Translations under genes and position numbers: made by a program
DNA from: Anas platyrhynchos
Lineage: Eukaryota > Chordata > Aves > Anseriformes > Anatidae
Assembly: GCF_047663525.1 (NCBI RefSeq)
Contig: NC_092588.1
Location: forward strand, 142,622,001-142,686,000
Length of the DNA: 64,000 nucleotides
Direction: 5' to 3'
Shown here: positions 34,576 through 45,014 of the stretch, piece by piece
Numbering within the stretch: the first letter of the stretch is position 1
Layout: every line of letters begins with the position of its first letter
The notes under the pieces: generated by a model
Database searches by the model: none
What the model was told of the DNA's origin: nothing
The model's input: the letters and a program-made list of their open reading frames with translations, nothing else

Positions 34576-35507
34576 TGACGGGCAAAACAGACTCAGAGCA
34601 GGGAGATAGTAAGATTTATTGCCTATTGCTAACAAGCTAGAGGAGTGAGAAAAAAAGGAAAAACAAACAAAGGAAAAACAAACAAACAAACAAACAAAAA
34701 CATATTTTCTGATCCACCCTCTGCCACCTCCTCGCCCCCATGCAGCACAGGGGAACAGGGAAATGGGGGCTGCGGTCAGACTATAGTGCTTCTCCTCCAC
34801 CACTCCTTCTCGATCACGCTCTTCCCCGTCTCCAATGGGATGCAGTCCTTCCCGAACTCATCCTGAGTGGGTTTTCCACAGGCAGCAGCAATCCAAGAAT
34901 TGCTCCAGATATGCGTCTGTACCACGGGGTCCATCCGTCAGAAGCACACTGCTCCTACCTGGATCCCCCACGAGCGGCAGCTCCTGCCAGGTCACCTGCT
35001 CCTGCGTGGGCTCCTCTCCACAGGCTGCAGCTCTGGCCCAGGGCCTGCTCCTGCGGGTGTCCTCCACGGGCCACAGCCTCCTCCAGTGTAGATCCATCTG
35101 CTCCACCATGGTCTCCTCCATGGGCCGCAGCATGGAACCTTGCTCCACCATGGTACACCATGGGCTGCAGGGGGACAGCCTGCTCCACCAGGGGCCTCTC
35201 CACAAGCCGCAGGCGAACTTCGGCTCTGGTGCCTGGAGCACCTCCTGCCTTCCTTCTGCAGCGAGCTTGGTGTCTGCAAGGCTGTTTTCTCACTCCTCTC
35301 TTTCTCTCAGCTGCTGTTCCCAAGCAGTTTTTTTTCCCCTTTCTTAAATATGCTCTCACAGAGGTGCAAACAACATCTCTTATTGGCTCAGCTCTTGCCA
35401 ACGACAGTGCCCTTATCTAACATGGGGCAGCTTCTGGATTCTTCTTGCAAAAGTTACCCTTATGCCCCCTCCACTACCAAAACCTTGCCATGTAAACCCA
35501 CAACACA
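34576..35507 (-). mobile_element. Full-length older LTR-like element (uninterrupted allele of 1006-1300)
   Basis: Read on the minus strand: start near TGTTGTGGGTTTACATGG, CCAAT box (ATTGG on + at 35382-35386), TATA-like TATTTAA (35344-35350), a GC-rich central part with repeats of a CTCCACCATGG / GGGCTGCAG type (about 35095-35215), and a polyadenylation signal (TTTATT on +, 34615-34620) near the end at TGACGGGC (34576). The exact ends are inferred. At 35213 it contains GCGAAC without the provirus present at 1005/1006. A + strand (AAAC)n tract lies at 34653-34700. Long open frames across it have LTR-like composition and are not genes. Confidence 0.55.
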
Positions 35508-37080
35508 AGCATATCTGAAGCTTATTTGCATATACAGCTCTATTTTCCTCTGGAATTAATCTCCATGTCAGAGAGGATCCTTTTGCCAATAATATATCAA
35601 GCGTCTGCACGACATCAGGTAACTTCTTTGGGAGTACTGGTAGGAGAGGAGACAGTTGCTTCCTTCAAAGAAGGAAAGGCAAGAAGAAGTGCCTGTTTGT
35701 GACATGTGAGTTATTTGGCTGTACGCTTATGCAGCAGTGTCGCATCCATGCTTAATTTTCTCCTCGGCCAGGGGGCACTCAAATCAGCATCACTTAAGAG
35801 AGTGAAGAATAGCAGGCTGCAGGGCATTTCTTGCGCTTGGGGAGATGCTTTCCATCATTGTTACTGCACGAAGCTCCCGAGTACCATAACATTGAGATTT
35901 TTGTGGCTTGCCCACTGCACTCACTAAACCTTGTTCCCAAGTCCTTTATTTATTCGTTTCTCGTGCCGGTTTTGTAAACTTGTTTACCACACGAGGAAGT
36001 GCAGTAAGAAGCACATCACCAGGTTATATGCTGTGCTCCCGGGGAGAATGCTACTACTGAAGGAACAAGAGCAGCAGACTGGGGGGAAGGACTGGCCAAG
36101 ACTGGCCAAGAGGAGGAGGTCTAAAGGATGAAGTGTAGGTCGCAGGATCACTGATAGCGATCGGGGGCTGCCTGCAGGCTCCTCTGTCGCCATGAGCAGA
36201 GCGGGCTTATCCTGCAGCCAAGGGGGTTGTGCAGCACAACGCAGCAGGAAGGTCAGGCTGAGCATGCAGTGTAGCACAGCCCAGCACAGCATGGCACAAC
36301 ATAGCATTGCATGAAACAGCACAGCACAACACAGGGCCGTGCCTGCTCAGGTCATGGCTATGTGGATCACTAACTGCTTGATGTCCAGTGGTCTCCTGGT
36401 TGGCATCCCTACACCTCCTGTCCCACTCTGATTTTACAACCTCCTTCTCAGAACCCAGAAGCTAGGTCTGGATTTAATCCAGTAATGTCAGCCTGTTGTA
36501 TATTACAATCACTTCCATTATATACACTGCGGAAGTCTCTTCCCCGGCCTGTTTACTGTCCACACACCCAGGACTCACATCAACCTGGCTTGCTGCAGGG
36601 AATTTCAGGCACAGGATCCTAAACACCAACCCCACAGTGACCTGTAGCCTCAGCTCTGCACTAGACGTAAGCTTTCCTGTGACAACTGTGCCAGCCCAAC
36701 AACTGCTTGTTGCTGGCTGGCATGGTCTTGTTTTTGTTCCTCCTGTGACCTTTCCCCCTAACTCTTCCCCTTGTGCATGCCGACACTCATCTGCTCCCTC
36801 AGTGAGTTTGGCTCCTTAAACACAGGGGAAGCCACTCCTGTCTGTGGGCCAGATGACAGTGCTCTGGTGAAGGAGCTCCCTGAGGTCTGGACCTGAGGCT
36901 GAGCAAGAGCTGTGAAAACACCTGCCTGCCGGCCTCCTCACCATCACCAGTGTGTGGCTCCAACCATGAGGCTTCTAGCAGTCAGTGGGGTCTGCCTGTA
37001 GAATTAAGACAGTGCTTGGAATATCTGGAAATTTCTGCTGCACTGGGAAAAAGAATCAAAGAACCATAGAGCCATAGAAT
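35213..37080. repeat. Duplicated 5' flank, block 1 (partner 1006-2880)
   Basis: Second copy of the block described at 1006. After 37080 the two copies carry different CR1 insertions. Confidence 0.9.
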
Positions 37081-38175
37081 ATCCCGAATAGGAAGGGACC
37101 CACAAGGATCATTGAGTCCAACTCCTAGGTCCCCAAATATCCAGCCTGAACCACCCCTGTCGCAGCTTCAAGCCATTTCCTTGGGTCTTATTGCTGTCCC
37201 CAGAGAGCAGAGCTCAGCGCCTGGATAGGCTGCACCGATGGGCTGAGGTCAACTGCATGAAGTTCAACAAGGCCAAGTGCCGGGTCCTGCACCTGGGTCG
37301 CAATAACCCCAAGCAGAGCTACAGACTGGGAGAGGAGTGGTTAGAAAGCTGCCTGGCGGAGAAGGACCTGGGAGTGATGGTTGATAGTTGGCTGAATATG
37401 AGCCAGCAGTGTGCTCAGGTGGCCAAGAAGGCCAACAGCATTCTGGCTTGTATAAGCAACAGCGTGACCAGCAGGGCCAGGGAAATGATTGTGCCCTTGT
37501 ACTCGGCTCTGGTGAGGCTGCACCCTGAGTACTGTGTTCAGTTTTGGGCCCCTCGCTACGAGAAGGACATCGAGGTGCTCGAGTGAGTCCATAGAAGGGC
37601 AACGAAGCTGTTGAGGGGTCTGGAGAACAAGTCCTACGAGGAGAGGTTGAGGGAGCTGGGCTTGTTCAGCCTGGAGAAGAGGAGGCTCAGGGGCGATCTT
37701 ATCACACTCTACAGGTACTTTAAGGCTGTAGCAAGGTGAGGGTTGGTCTATTCTCCCACACACCTGGTGACAGGATGAGGGGGAATGGGCTAAAGTTGCA
37801 CCAGGGGAGGTTTAGGTTGGATATTAGGAAGAACTTCTTTACTGAAAGGATTGTGAGGCATTGGAATGGGCAGTCCAGGGAAGTGGGCAGTGAGCTCCCC
37901 ACACTGGTGACCGGCCGCCAGCCTGATGCGGCCCCATTTACCATAACTCTTTGAGCTCTGTCAGCCAGTTATTCACCCATCATATGATGTTTTTTCCAGC
38001 TGTATGCTGGACATTTTGTCCAGTAGGATCCTATGGGAAACTGTCAAAAGCTTTACTAAAATCCAAAAATATTACATTATCTGGTTTCCCTTGATCGACT
38101 AGATGGGTGATCTTATCATAAAAGGAAATCAAATCTGTTAAACAGGACCTACCCCTCATGAACCATGCTGGCAGA
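37076..38175. mobile_element. Patchwork of CR1 fragments in opposite orientations
   Basis: Three pieces can be seen. A minus-strand 3' end lies at 37076-37190 (CATAGAATATCCC, GGAAGGGACC). A plus-strand ORF2 C-terminal piece lies at about 37191-37895 (CTGGATAGGCTGCACCGATG ... [13 protein letters not shown], frame broken at TGA 37584-37586). A diverged minus-strand RT piece lies at about 37900-38175 (CAGCCAGTTATTCACCCA, GTCAAAAGCTTTACTAAA). It stands where copy A has its 2.2-kb CR1 pair. Confidence 0.8.
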
Positions 38176-38311
38176 GAAAGTTAACTCCATCCCAGCCAGA
38201 CCCAGCACACCCTCATAATGTGACAGTGTGGACTTCAATTCCTGCTCCAGGGGCAAAGCCAGAGGGACATTTGTCTTTGTATTTGGTTAAGACCCTTGGT
38301 AAAGTGTGACG

Positions 38312-39096
38312 GCTACATATAACGAGCACAACACAGAGGTCTGCTACAGAGTGTAAATCTTTAGGACAGAAAAAAAGATGGGCAAGCAATTGCTCCATGC
38401 AGCCTTGGATGTAAGTACAGGGGAAGATCTAGCTGCCTCACTGTATGGGCTCAGCTCAGCAGTCACCCTGAAGTGGGTGGTCAAGGGGGTCTTGGGCAAA
38501 AGATGCAGCAGTTCTACAAGTTCTACTTCTGCTGCTGTTTGTCGCCTTGAATCTTCTTAATGTTCAGACCTCAGGTAATACCACAGTTTTTGGTTTAGTA
38601 TACCGTATACATGAAAAAAGCCTAGGGTTTCCTGCATTGTCCAAAATTCACTGGAAGTTTTTTCTCCAGTCCATGGTGGGGTTTTTACTCAACCAAGGTA
38701 TGGCTGGGCTGAGGACAAAAACTCTTTCTGCTGCATTCAGGAAACAGTCAGAAATCACATTATGCTGCTTTGAAAGCCTGTGCGTGCCCTAAGTAAAAAG
38801 TTTCAATTTGAAGGTAAAATAAAGTTACACCATACTTTGGTTTGCAAATTCAATGGGGGATTCCCTTTTAAACCATTTATTACATCCAATATCAATAAAA
38901 CTAGTTTGAAAGTGCAAAAACACAATTGTAATATTCATAATCAATAAAAATAAAAAATCATAAACCTAAAATTACCTGTGACCGTAACTGCAGAGTTGGT
39001 ACCGAAGTCACATGAAATCAAACAGCTTCCTGAAAAGACCAAAGAATATCTTTACCTTATTATAGAGAAATATCAACCAAAGTACAAACAATTTAT
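38312..39096. repeat. Duplicated 5' flank, block 2 (partner 5221-6010)
   Basis: Continuation of the duplicated flank, about 1% different from copy A. No gene in it. It ends exactly where the LTR fragment begins. Confidence 0.88.
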
Positions 39097-39099
39097 GTC

Positions 39100-39420
39100 T
39101 GTCGTAGTTTAACCCAGCCGTCAGCTAAACACCACACAGCCGTTAAGTCACCCTCCCCCCTCCCTCTCTGGGATGGGGGAGAGAAATGGGAAAGTAAAGC
39201 CTGTGCGTTTAGATAAAGACAGTTTATTAAGGCAGGAAAAAAATAATAACAATAACAATAATAATAACAAAAATAATAACAACAACAATGATGATAATAG
39301 TACTACTACTAATAACGTGTACAAACAAATGATGCACAATGCAATTGCTCATCACCTGCTGACCAGCCTAACCCCGAGCAGTGCGGTCCCCCTCCCCCGG
39401 CTAGCCACCCCTATATATTT
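39100..39420 (-). mobile_element. Truncated LTR, same family as 28238-28830
   Basis: It begins with the precise LTR end (TGTCGTAGTTTAACCC) and follows 28238-28562 closely, including the AAT/AAC-rich stretch (39240-39315), but stops at CACCCCTATATATTT. The remaining 270 bp of LTR are missing and the CR1 homologous to 6247 follows at once. About 236 bp of the host flank (copy A 6011-6246) were lost with them. Confidence 0.85.
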
Positions 39421-40095
39421 TTGGGTTGGAAGGGACCTTAAAGATTATCCAGTTCCAACCCTTCTGCCATGGGTAGGGAAAGTAGCCACTACATCAGATT
39501 GCCAAGTGCCTTGTTTAACCTGGCCTTGAACGCCTGAAGGAATGGGGCATCCACAGTTCCTCTGGGCATGCCGTTCCAGTGCATTACCACCCTCTGAGTG
39601 AAGAATTTTCTCCTAACATCTAATCTAAATCTCCCCTCTTTTAGTTTAAAACTATTCCCCCTTGTCCTGTCATTGTTTGCCTGAGCAAAAAGTTGCACTC
39701 CGTCTTTTTTATAAGCCCCCTTTAAGTATTGAAAAATTGCAATAAGGTCTCTCCAGAGCCTACTGTTCTTCAGGCTGGCCATCCCCAGCTCTCTCAGCCT
39801 TTAGGAGAGGTGCTCCAGCCCTCTGATCCTCTTCGTGGCCCTCCTTTGGACCCATTCTAACAACTCCACACCTGACTGCAGGACTCCAAGTGAGGCCTCA
39901 CAAGGGAGGAGCAGAGGGGCACAACCACCTCCCTCCCCTGCTGGCCATCCCTCTGTTGATGCAGCCCAGGATGCAGTTGCCCTTCTGGGCTGCAAGCACG
40001 CACTGCTGGCTCATGTCGTGCTTTTTGTCCACCAGAACCCCGAGTGCTTCTCTGCAGGGCTACTCTCCATGAGTTCTTCTCCCAGTTTGTCCTCA
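39421..40095 (-). mobile_element. CR1 LINE fragment (partner 6247-6918)
   Basis: Same CR1 as in copy A, with few differences. It lost its 3' tail to the LTR event on the left. Homology with copy A stops at about 40090. Confidence 0.88.
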
Positions 40096-41730
40096 CGCAT
40101 GGGATTTCCCTGGCACAGGTGCAGCGTATGTTCAAAGGAAATTTGTCAGAAGTATGACAATGTATTTCAGTGTGATGACAGCATCACTCCTTCTTCAGAT
40201 AGTATGTTTGCCAGCCTCCTGAGCTTCTGTTCCTTGTCAATATACAGTCCTCCCTGCAAAAGAAGAAGAATGCATTGCTTTGTTGGTCTTCTGTTTATTG
40301 ATTTCTTATCTTTGCCAATTCACAGTAATGCAAGAGACATCAAAGGAATTCAACACAGTTCCTGGCAATTTGGTTCTTTCGGAAAGTTTGCTTCCATAAT
40401 CTTAGAAAAAGCTAGAAGGATTTGGACAGCTTAACATTTGCTTTAATCTCATACCTATCCTTTGTAAGAAATTGTCTTTGTAAACTGACATTATTGAAAC
40501 AGTAGACAGGCAGGTAGATTCTGAGGATGGGAGTCAACAGTAGATTTAAATACTAAATGTAGCACTCATAAAATTATGTGTTTTTACCTAGAATTGCCCA
40601 CCCCCTCTAGATGATGATAGTGTAGGCATTTACTAGCATGGGAGATGAGCATCTAAGTGCCCTTTACGGTCAATGGACATTTGGTCAACAAAGTTATCAG
40701 AGTGTTGCAGAGAGCTGGTGTTTTGACCAATGCAGGTTAGCGTCCATTCTTTGTCAGCTTACTCAGATAAAGATAAAAATTTAAGATAAAACTTAGAGAC
40801 AAAACTTAAAGATAAAACAACACCTCAGTCATCTAAAGTTAGGTGACATTAACATCACCAGTCCCGTTCCAAGTGGAGTCATTGAGCACTTGAGGAACTG
40901 TCTGGAAAAAGGAGGAAAAGGGTTCTCAGTAAAAGGATAATTCGTATCCAAGACAAGGAAATGGCAAGTAGGAATGTCAGGATTAGGTTTTCGTTTTAAA
41001 CTTAGGAATTTCAAAAGATTCCTAACCTAACAGGAGTGATTTCCTTGAACAATATTTCAGTAGGTGACCAGTGAGGAAAAACAAAAGAGTGAAGATGAAG
41101 GTAGAGGGAAAGGCAAAGGTGGTATCAGGATGTAGTCTGGTTCATTATTCACAATATCACGTTTCTTCATGTTTCCTAATAATAATGAAAGAGTGACAAG
41201 AAAGGCAGACATACTTGACATATGTGGAAGAGAGCTGAGAGGGATAGCCAGTGTCCCTAAGATATGAGCAACTTAGCTTCTTCCTGCCCGTCAGCAAGAT
41301 CTCTGGGGGTCCAAAAATACAACCAATTTGAATGTTACTTATTCAGCAAAACAGAACTTTCTCCTACATTTGTAGGAAATACAGGGAACCACAGCCATAA
41401 GAAAGGGACAATCCTTCACTCATCACAGGCTATGGAGTAGAAGAAGCTTGTCCAGAGAAGTAGGAAGAGAAATTTATGAGCTAACAAACAGTCACAAAAG
41501 AAAACAAATTAATCAAAGAAAAAAAAAAAAGAAAGATATACATACATTTGCCAGAATTAAATTTCTGCATTGCAAATCAGAGGTAGTCACCAGCCATCAC
41601 AATTCTCCTGAAATAAGTGTTAATTCTTTGTGTCTAAATCTACAGGCAAACTAGGAGACCATAGAGCTCTCTTTTTACTATGAAAGCTCATTTACTCTTG
41701 CATTTCTGAGCATGCCCACCAGCATCCAGG
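40096..41730. other. Unassigned DNA present only in copy B
   Basis: No gene or known element recognised. An open frame reading through from the CR1 (to 40434) has no family features. It may be part of an inserted element whose family I cannot name. Confidence 0.4.
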
Positions 41731-41936
41731 TGTCCGATAACCCGACCGAAAGGCCCTGGGACAAATGGACACAACGACCAGCGTTCTGTGCCTTAAGCCA
41801 ATTTATTGCTGCGTGACATTATCTTATATAGTGTCAAAGCGTCCCACCCAGGAACCCAGGACACCTCCCACTGTGCTCACAGGCACCCCAGACACTTCAA
41901 GTCATGCACGCAGGCACAACCCAGAATAATCCCACA
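41731..41936 (-). mobile_element. Short LTR of a second endogenous retrovirus
   Basis: Read on the minus strand, a 206-bp LTR starts TGTGGGATT and ends TATCGGACA. It has a TATA box (CTATATAAG, + 41823-41831) and a polyadenylation signal (AATAAA, + 41802-41807). A purine-rich tract directly precedes it on the minus strand (+ 41937-41950, TCTCCCCCCTCTTT), so it is the 3' LTR of the element whose gag lies at 43076-43582. Confidence 0.8.
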
Positions 41937-41998
41937 TCTCCCCCCTCTTTATGCAGTAACGCACCCCCTTTAACCTGTTACGCTAAGCGTGATTCAAT

Positions 41999-42480
41999 CA
42001 TAACTACTTAGGGACGAGTCCAGAAAAGGGCGACGAAGCTGGTGAGGGGCCTGGAGAACAAGTCCTACGAGGAGCGGCTGAGGGAGCTGGGCTTGTTCAG
42101 CCTGGAGAAGAGGAGGCTCAGGGGCGACCTTATCGCTCTCTGCAGATACCTTAAAGGAGGCTGTAGTGAGGTGGGGGTTGGCCTGTTCTCCCACGTGCCT
42201 GGGGACAGGATGAGGGGGAATGGGCTTAAGTTGCACCAGGGGAGTTTTAGGTTAGATGTTAGGAAGAACTTCTTTACCGAAAGGGTTGTTAGGCACTGGA
42301 ACAGGCTGCCCAAGGTGGTGGTGGAGTCACCATCCCTGGAAGTCTTTAAAAGACGTTTAGATGTAGAGCTTAGGGATATGGTTTAGTGGGGACTGTTTGG
42401 ACTGTTTGTGTTAGGTTAGAGGTTGGACTCGATGATCTTGAGGTCTCTTCCAACCTAGAAATTCTGTGATTCTGTGAAAT
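41999..42480 (+). mobile_element. CR1 LINE 3' end, plus strand
   Basis: An ORF2 C-terminal frame (42042-42386, [20 protein letters not shown] ... LRDMV) and a 3' tail (GATTCTGTGAAATTCTGTGA). It lies inside the retroviral remnant. Its first roughly 50 bases overlap in sequence with the last 50 bases of the CR1 piece at 43560-44560. Confidence 0.9.
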
Positions 42481-43075
42481 TCTGTGAGTATCCGTCCCAG
42501 GAACAGGTGGTGATAATGGGAACCCTTCATGATTTTTGGTGAGAATAGTCAGCATGCTGCGATTCATTACACTGCTTCTAGCCATTTTTGCTTTAATACA
42601 TGCATATACTAGCCCTATCACAGTGAATTCTATTACTAGTAGCAATATTGTTTGCAAAAGCGATTTAAGCCATCCTTGGGGAAGGCCTAGCCCCTCGAGA
42701 GTTGCCCCCAGCCAATTCTGTTCTGCGTCACGCTGCTCTTCTTTTATTTTGTCTTCTGCACAATTGCGTCCCCGGCAGAACGGCTACTTTTCTGTCCTCC
42801 ATCGCATGCGTGGTGCCTTCCGATGACAAGTGTGTTTCATGTGTCAGATTGATACCTGCCTGCACGGTGGCATTGATACGGATGGTAGTCAGCTTCCTTC
42901 CCCAGCAAGCAACAGGCGGGAACAGCCCACAAAGTGTCCCGTTGGGTACTGGCTCAGCAGACCGTAGGTTGTAAGCGTATGGCGTTGGAAATAGTGGAGC
43001 GGTCTGGTGGCCCACAGCATACTCCTGCCAGCAGCCCCCGTACACTGCAGGGCACAAGGCGAGGACAAGCAGGAG
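42481..43075 (-). mobile_element. Retroviral remnant between gag and 3' LTR, possible env start
   Basis: A minus-strand open frame of 109 codons (43057-42728) contains several N-glycosylation sequons (NGT, NAT, NLT) and scattered cysteines, as in an envelope surface protein. I cannot assign it more firmly. A complete pol gene does not fit between gag and the LTR, so the element is internally deleted. Confidence 0.4.
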
Positions 43076-43582
43076 TCACTTCGTTCGAGCCCACTCTATA
43101 GCGAGGCCAAGGAGTTCATCCCATTGCGGAAACGCAACGCGGGGCACAGACACGTAGCCAAAAAGCAGTAGGCGCTGCAGCTGGCCCTGATGTAGAATAA
43201 TAATAGCTCCCTGTACCAATTTTTTTCCGGCCAGAGACTGGACAGCGGACTTGTCCACCTCTGCTCGATGGAGGTTGGGACCCATGCTTGGGGCCGAGAC
43301 GGCAGGTCCCTTTTTGTACCGGCATTGGCGTTTCCCGACTGCCCACCCCTTTTTCCCTCTTTCACTTCCCCTTTGCGTTGTGAGCACTCCCGAGCACTCC
43401 CGAGCACGGTGGCCAGACCGCCCACACACCCAACAATGAACAAGACTGTCATCGACCGCGGGTTCCCTTTTCTTGGGACATTCACGAGCTACATGACCAC
43501 GCTGTCCGCAGCGAAAACAACCACCAGGATGCATCTGGAAGGCAAACGCATTTGACTGGTGGCTAGAAAACCTGACGCCCAT
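43076..43582 (-). pseudogene. gag: Endogenous retrovirus gag, nucleocapsid part
   Basis: A minus-strand open frame of 168 codons with two CX2CX4HX4C zinc knuckles: [14 protein letters not shown] and, about 18 residues later, [14 protein letters not shown]. Basic residues surround them, as in retroviral nucleocapsid. Upstream gag (matrix, capsid) is missing because CR1 sequence begins at 43560. It belongs with the minus-strand LTR at 41731-41936, which has the same orientation. Genus is uncertain. Confidence 0.82.
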
Positions 43583-44560
43583 CTACAAGAAGGGCCGGAG
43601 GGCAGACCCGGGAAACTACAGGCCTGTCAGTTTGACCTCAGTTCCAGGGAAGCTCATGGAGCAGATCCTCTTGAGAGTCATCATGCGGCACTTGCAGGGC
43701 AAGCAGGCGATCAGGCCCAGTCAGCATGGGTTTATGGAAGGCAGATCCTGCTTGACGAACCTGATCTCCTTCTATGACAAAGTGACACGCTGGGTGGATG
43801 AGGGAAAGGCTGTGGATGTGGTCTACCTTGACTTCAGCTAGGCTTTTGACACCATTTCCCACAGCATTCTCCTCAAGAAACTGACTGCTCATGGCTTGCA
43901 CTGGCACACGCTTTGTTGGGTTGGAAACTGTCTGGACAGCCTGCCCAAAGAGTCGTGGTGAATGGAGTCAAATCCAGTTGGAGGCCAGTCACTAGTGGCG
44001 TCCCCCAGGGCTCAGTGCTGGGGTCGGTCCTCTTTAATATCTTCATCAATGATCTGGATGATGGCACTGAGCGCACCCTCAGTAAGTTTGCAGATGACAC
44101 CAATCTAGGTGCGTGTGTCAACCTGCTCGAGGGTAGAAAGGCTCTTCAGGAGGATCTGGATAGGCTGGACCGATGGGCTGAGGTCAACTGCATGAAGTTC
44201 AACAAGGCCAAGTGCCGGGTCCTGCACCTGGGGCACAATAACCCCAAGCAGAGCTACAGGCTGGGAGATGAGTGGTTGGAGAGCTGCCAGGCAGAGAAGG
44301 ACCTGGGAGTGATGGTTGATGTTCGTCTGAATATGAGCCAGCAGTGTGCTCAGGTGGCCAAGAAGGCCAACGGCATCCTGGCTTGTATCAGAAACAGCAG
44401 GGCTAGGGAGGTGATTGTCCCCCTGTACTCGGCTCTGGTGAGGCCGCACCTCGAGTACTGTGTTCAGTTTTGGGCCCCTCGCTACAAGAAGGACATGGAG
44501 GTGCTTGAGCGGGTCCAGAGAAGGGCGACGAAGCTGGTGAGGGGCCTGGAGAACAAGTCT
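43560..44560 (+). mobile_element. CR1 LINE reverse-transcriptase piece, plus strand
   Basis: CR1 ORF2 from the RT motif [20 protein letters not shown] through intact FADD ([10 protein letters not shown]) to LVRGLENKS, where it stops abruptly at 44560. The in-frame TAG after VVYLDFS (43839-43841) is the same stop found in the CR1 at 4033. The missing 3' end matches the separate piece at 41999-42480. Confidence 0.9.
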
Positions 44561-44716
44561 GATATGCTGATACAAATACTTTGCAGATATTAGATATAGG
44601 TAAAAACAGCCATTAGCTTTACTAATGGAGTCAATGGTCCTTCATTTCTTTTAGATTATACACACACATCTTTTGAAGGGCAAATGACAAATGTTTTAAG
44701 ATTTTCCTTAACTGTT

Positions 44717-44810
44717 CTCATTACGTACAGATATACTTTGTTTTGTTTTCATTATGTACAGATATATTCTGTTTTGTTCTCATTACATACAGATATATTC
44801 TGTTTACTTA
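44717..44810. repeat. Three tandem units of about 35-40 bp
   Basis: The core TCATTA(C/T)(G/A)TACAGATATA(C/T)T(T/C)TGTTT is repeated three times in a row with slight changes. Confidence 0.8.
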
Positions 44811-44907
44811 ATAACAGGCTAATGCCATTGATAGATCATTGAAAGATCATACATTATAACAGCTACTAAATTAAAGTGGAATTTGGCAGTAATGTGTCTT
44901 CTGGTTC

Positions 44908-45014
44908 AAATAACCTCCATGACAGAGTTATTAATGATATTTCTCTTGAATATATACTGTAAATAACCTGAATGACAGAGTTATTAATGATACTTCTCTT
45001 GAATATATACTGTA
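44908..45014. repeat. Two tandem units of about 53 bp
   Basis: Two copies of a unit beginning AATAACCT and including CATGACAGAGTTATTAATGA in the first, ending TTGAATATATACTGTA, at about 44908-44961 and 44962-45014, almost identical. Confidence 0.85.

Noticed and set aside
34740..35420. 226-codon open frame, Pro/Ser/Ala-rich
   Set aside because: It lies inside the LTR-like element. Overlapping open frames exist on both strands because of GC-rich repeats, and no protein family features are seen.
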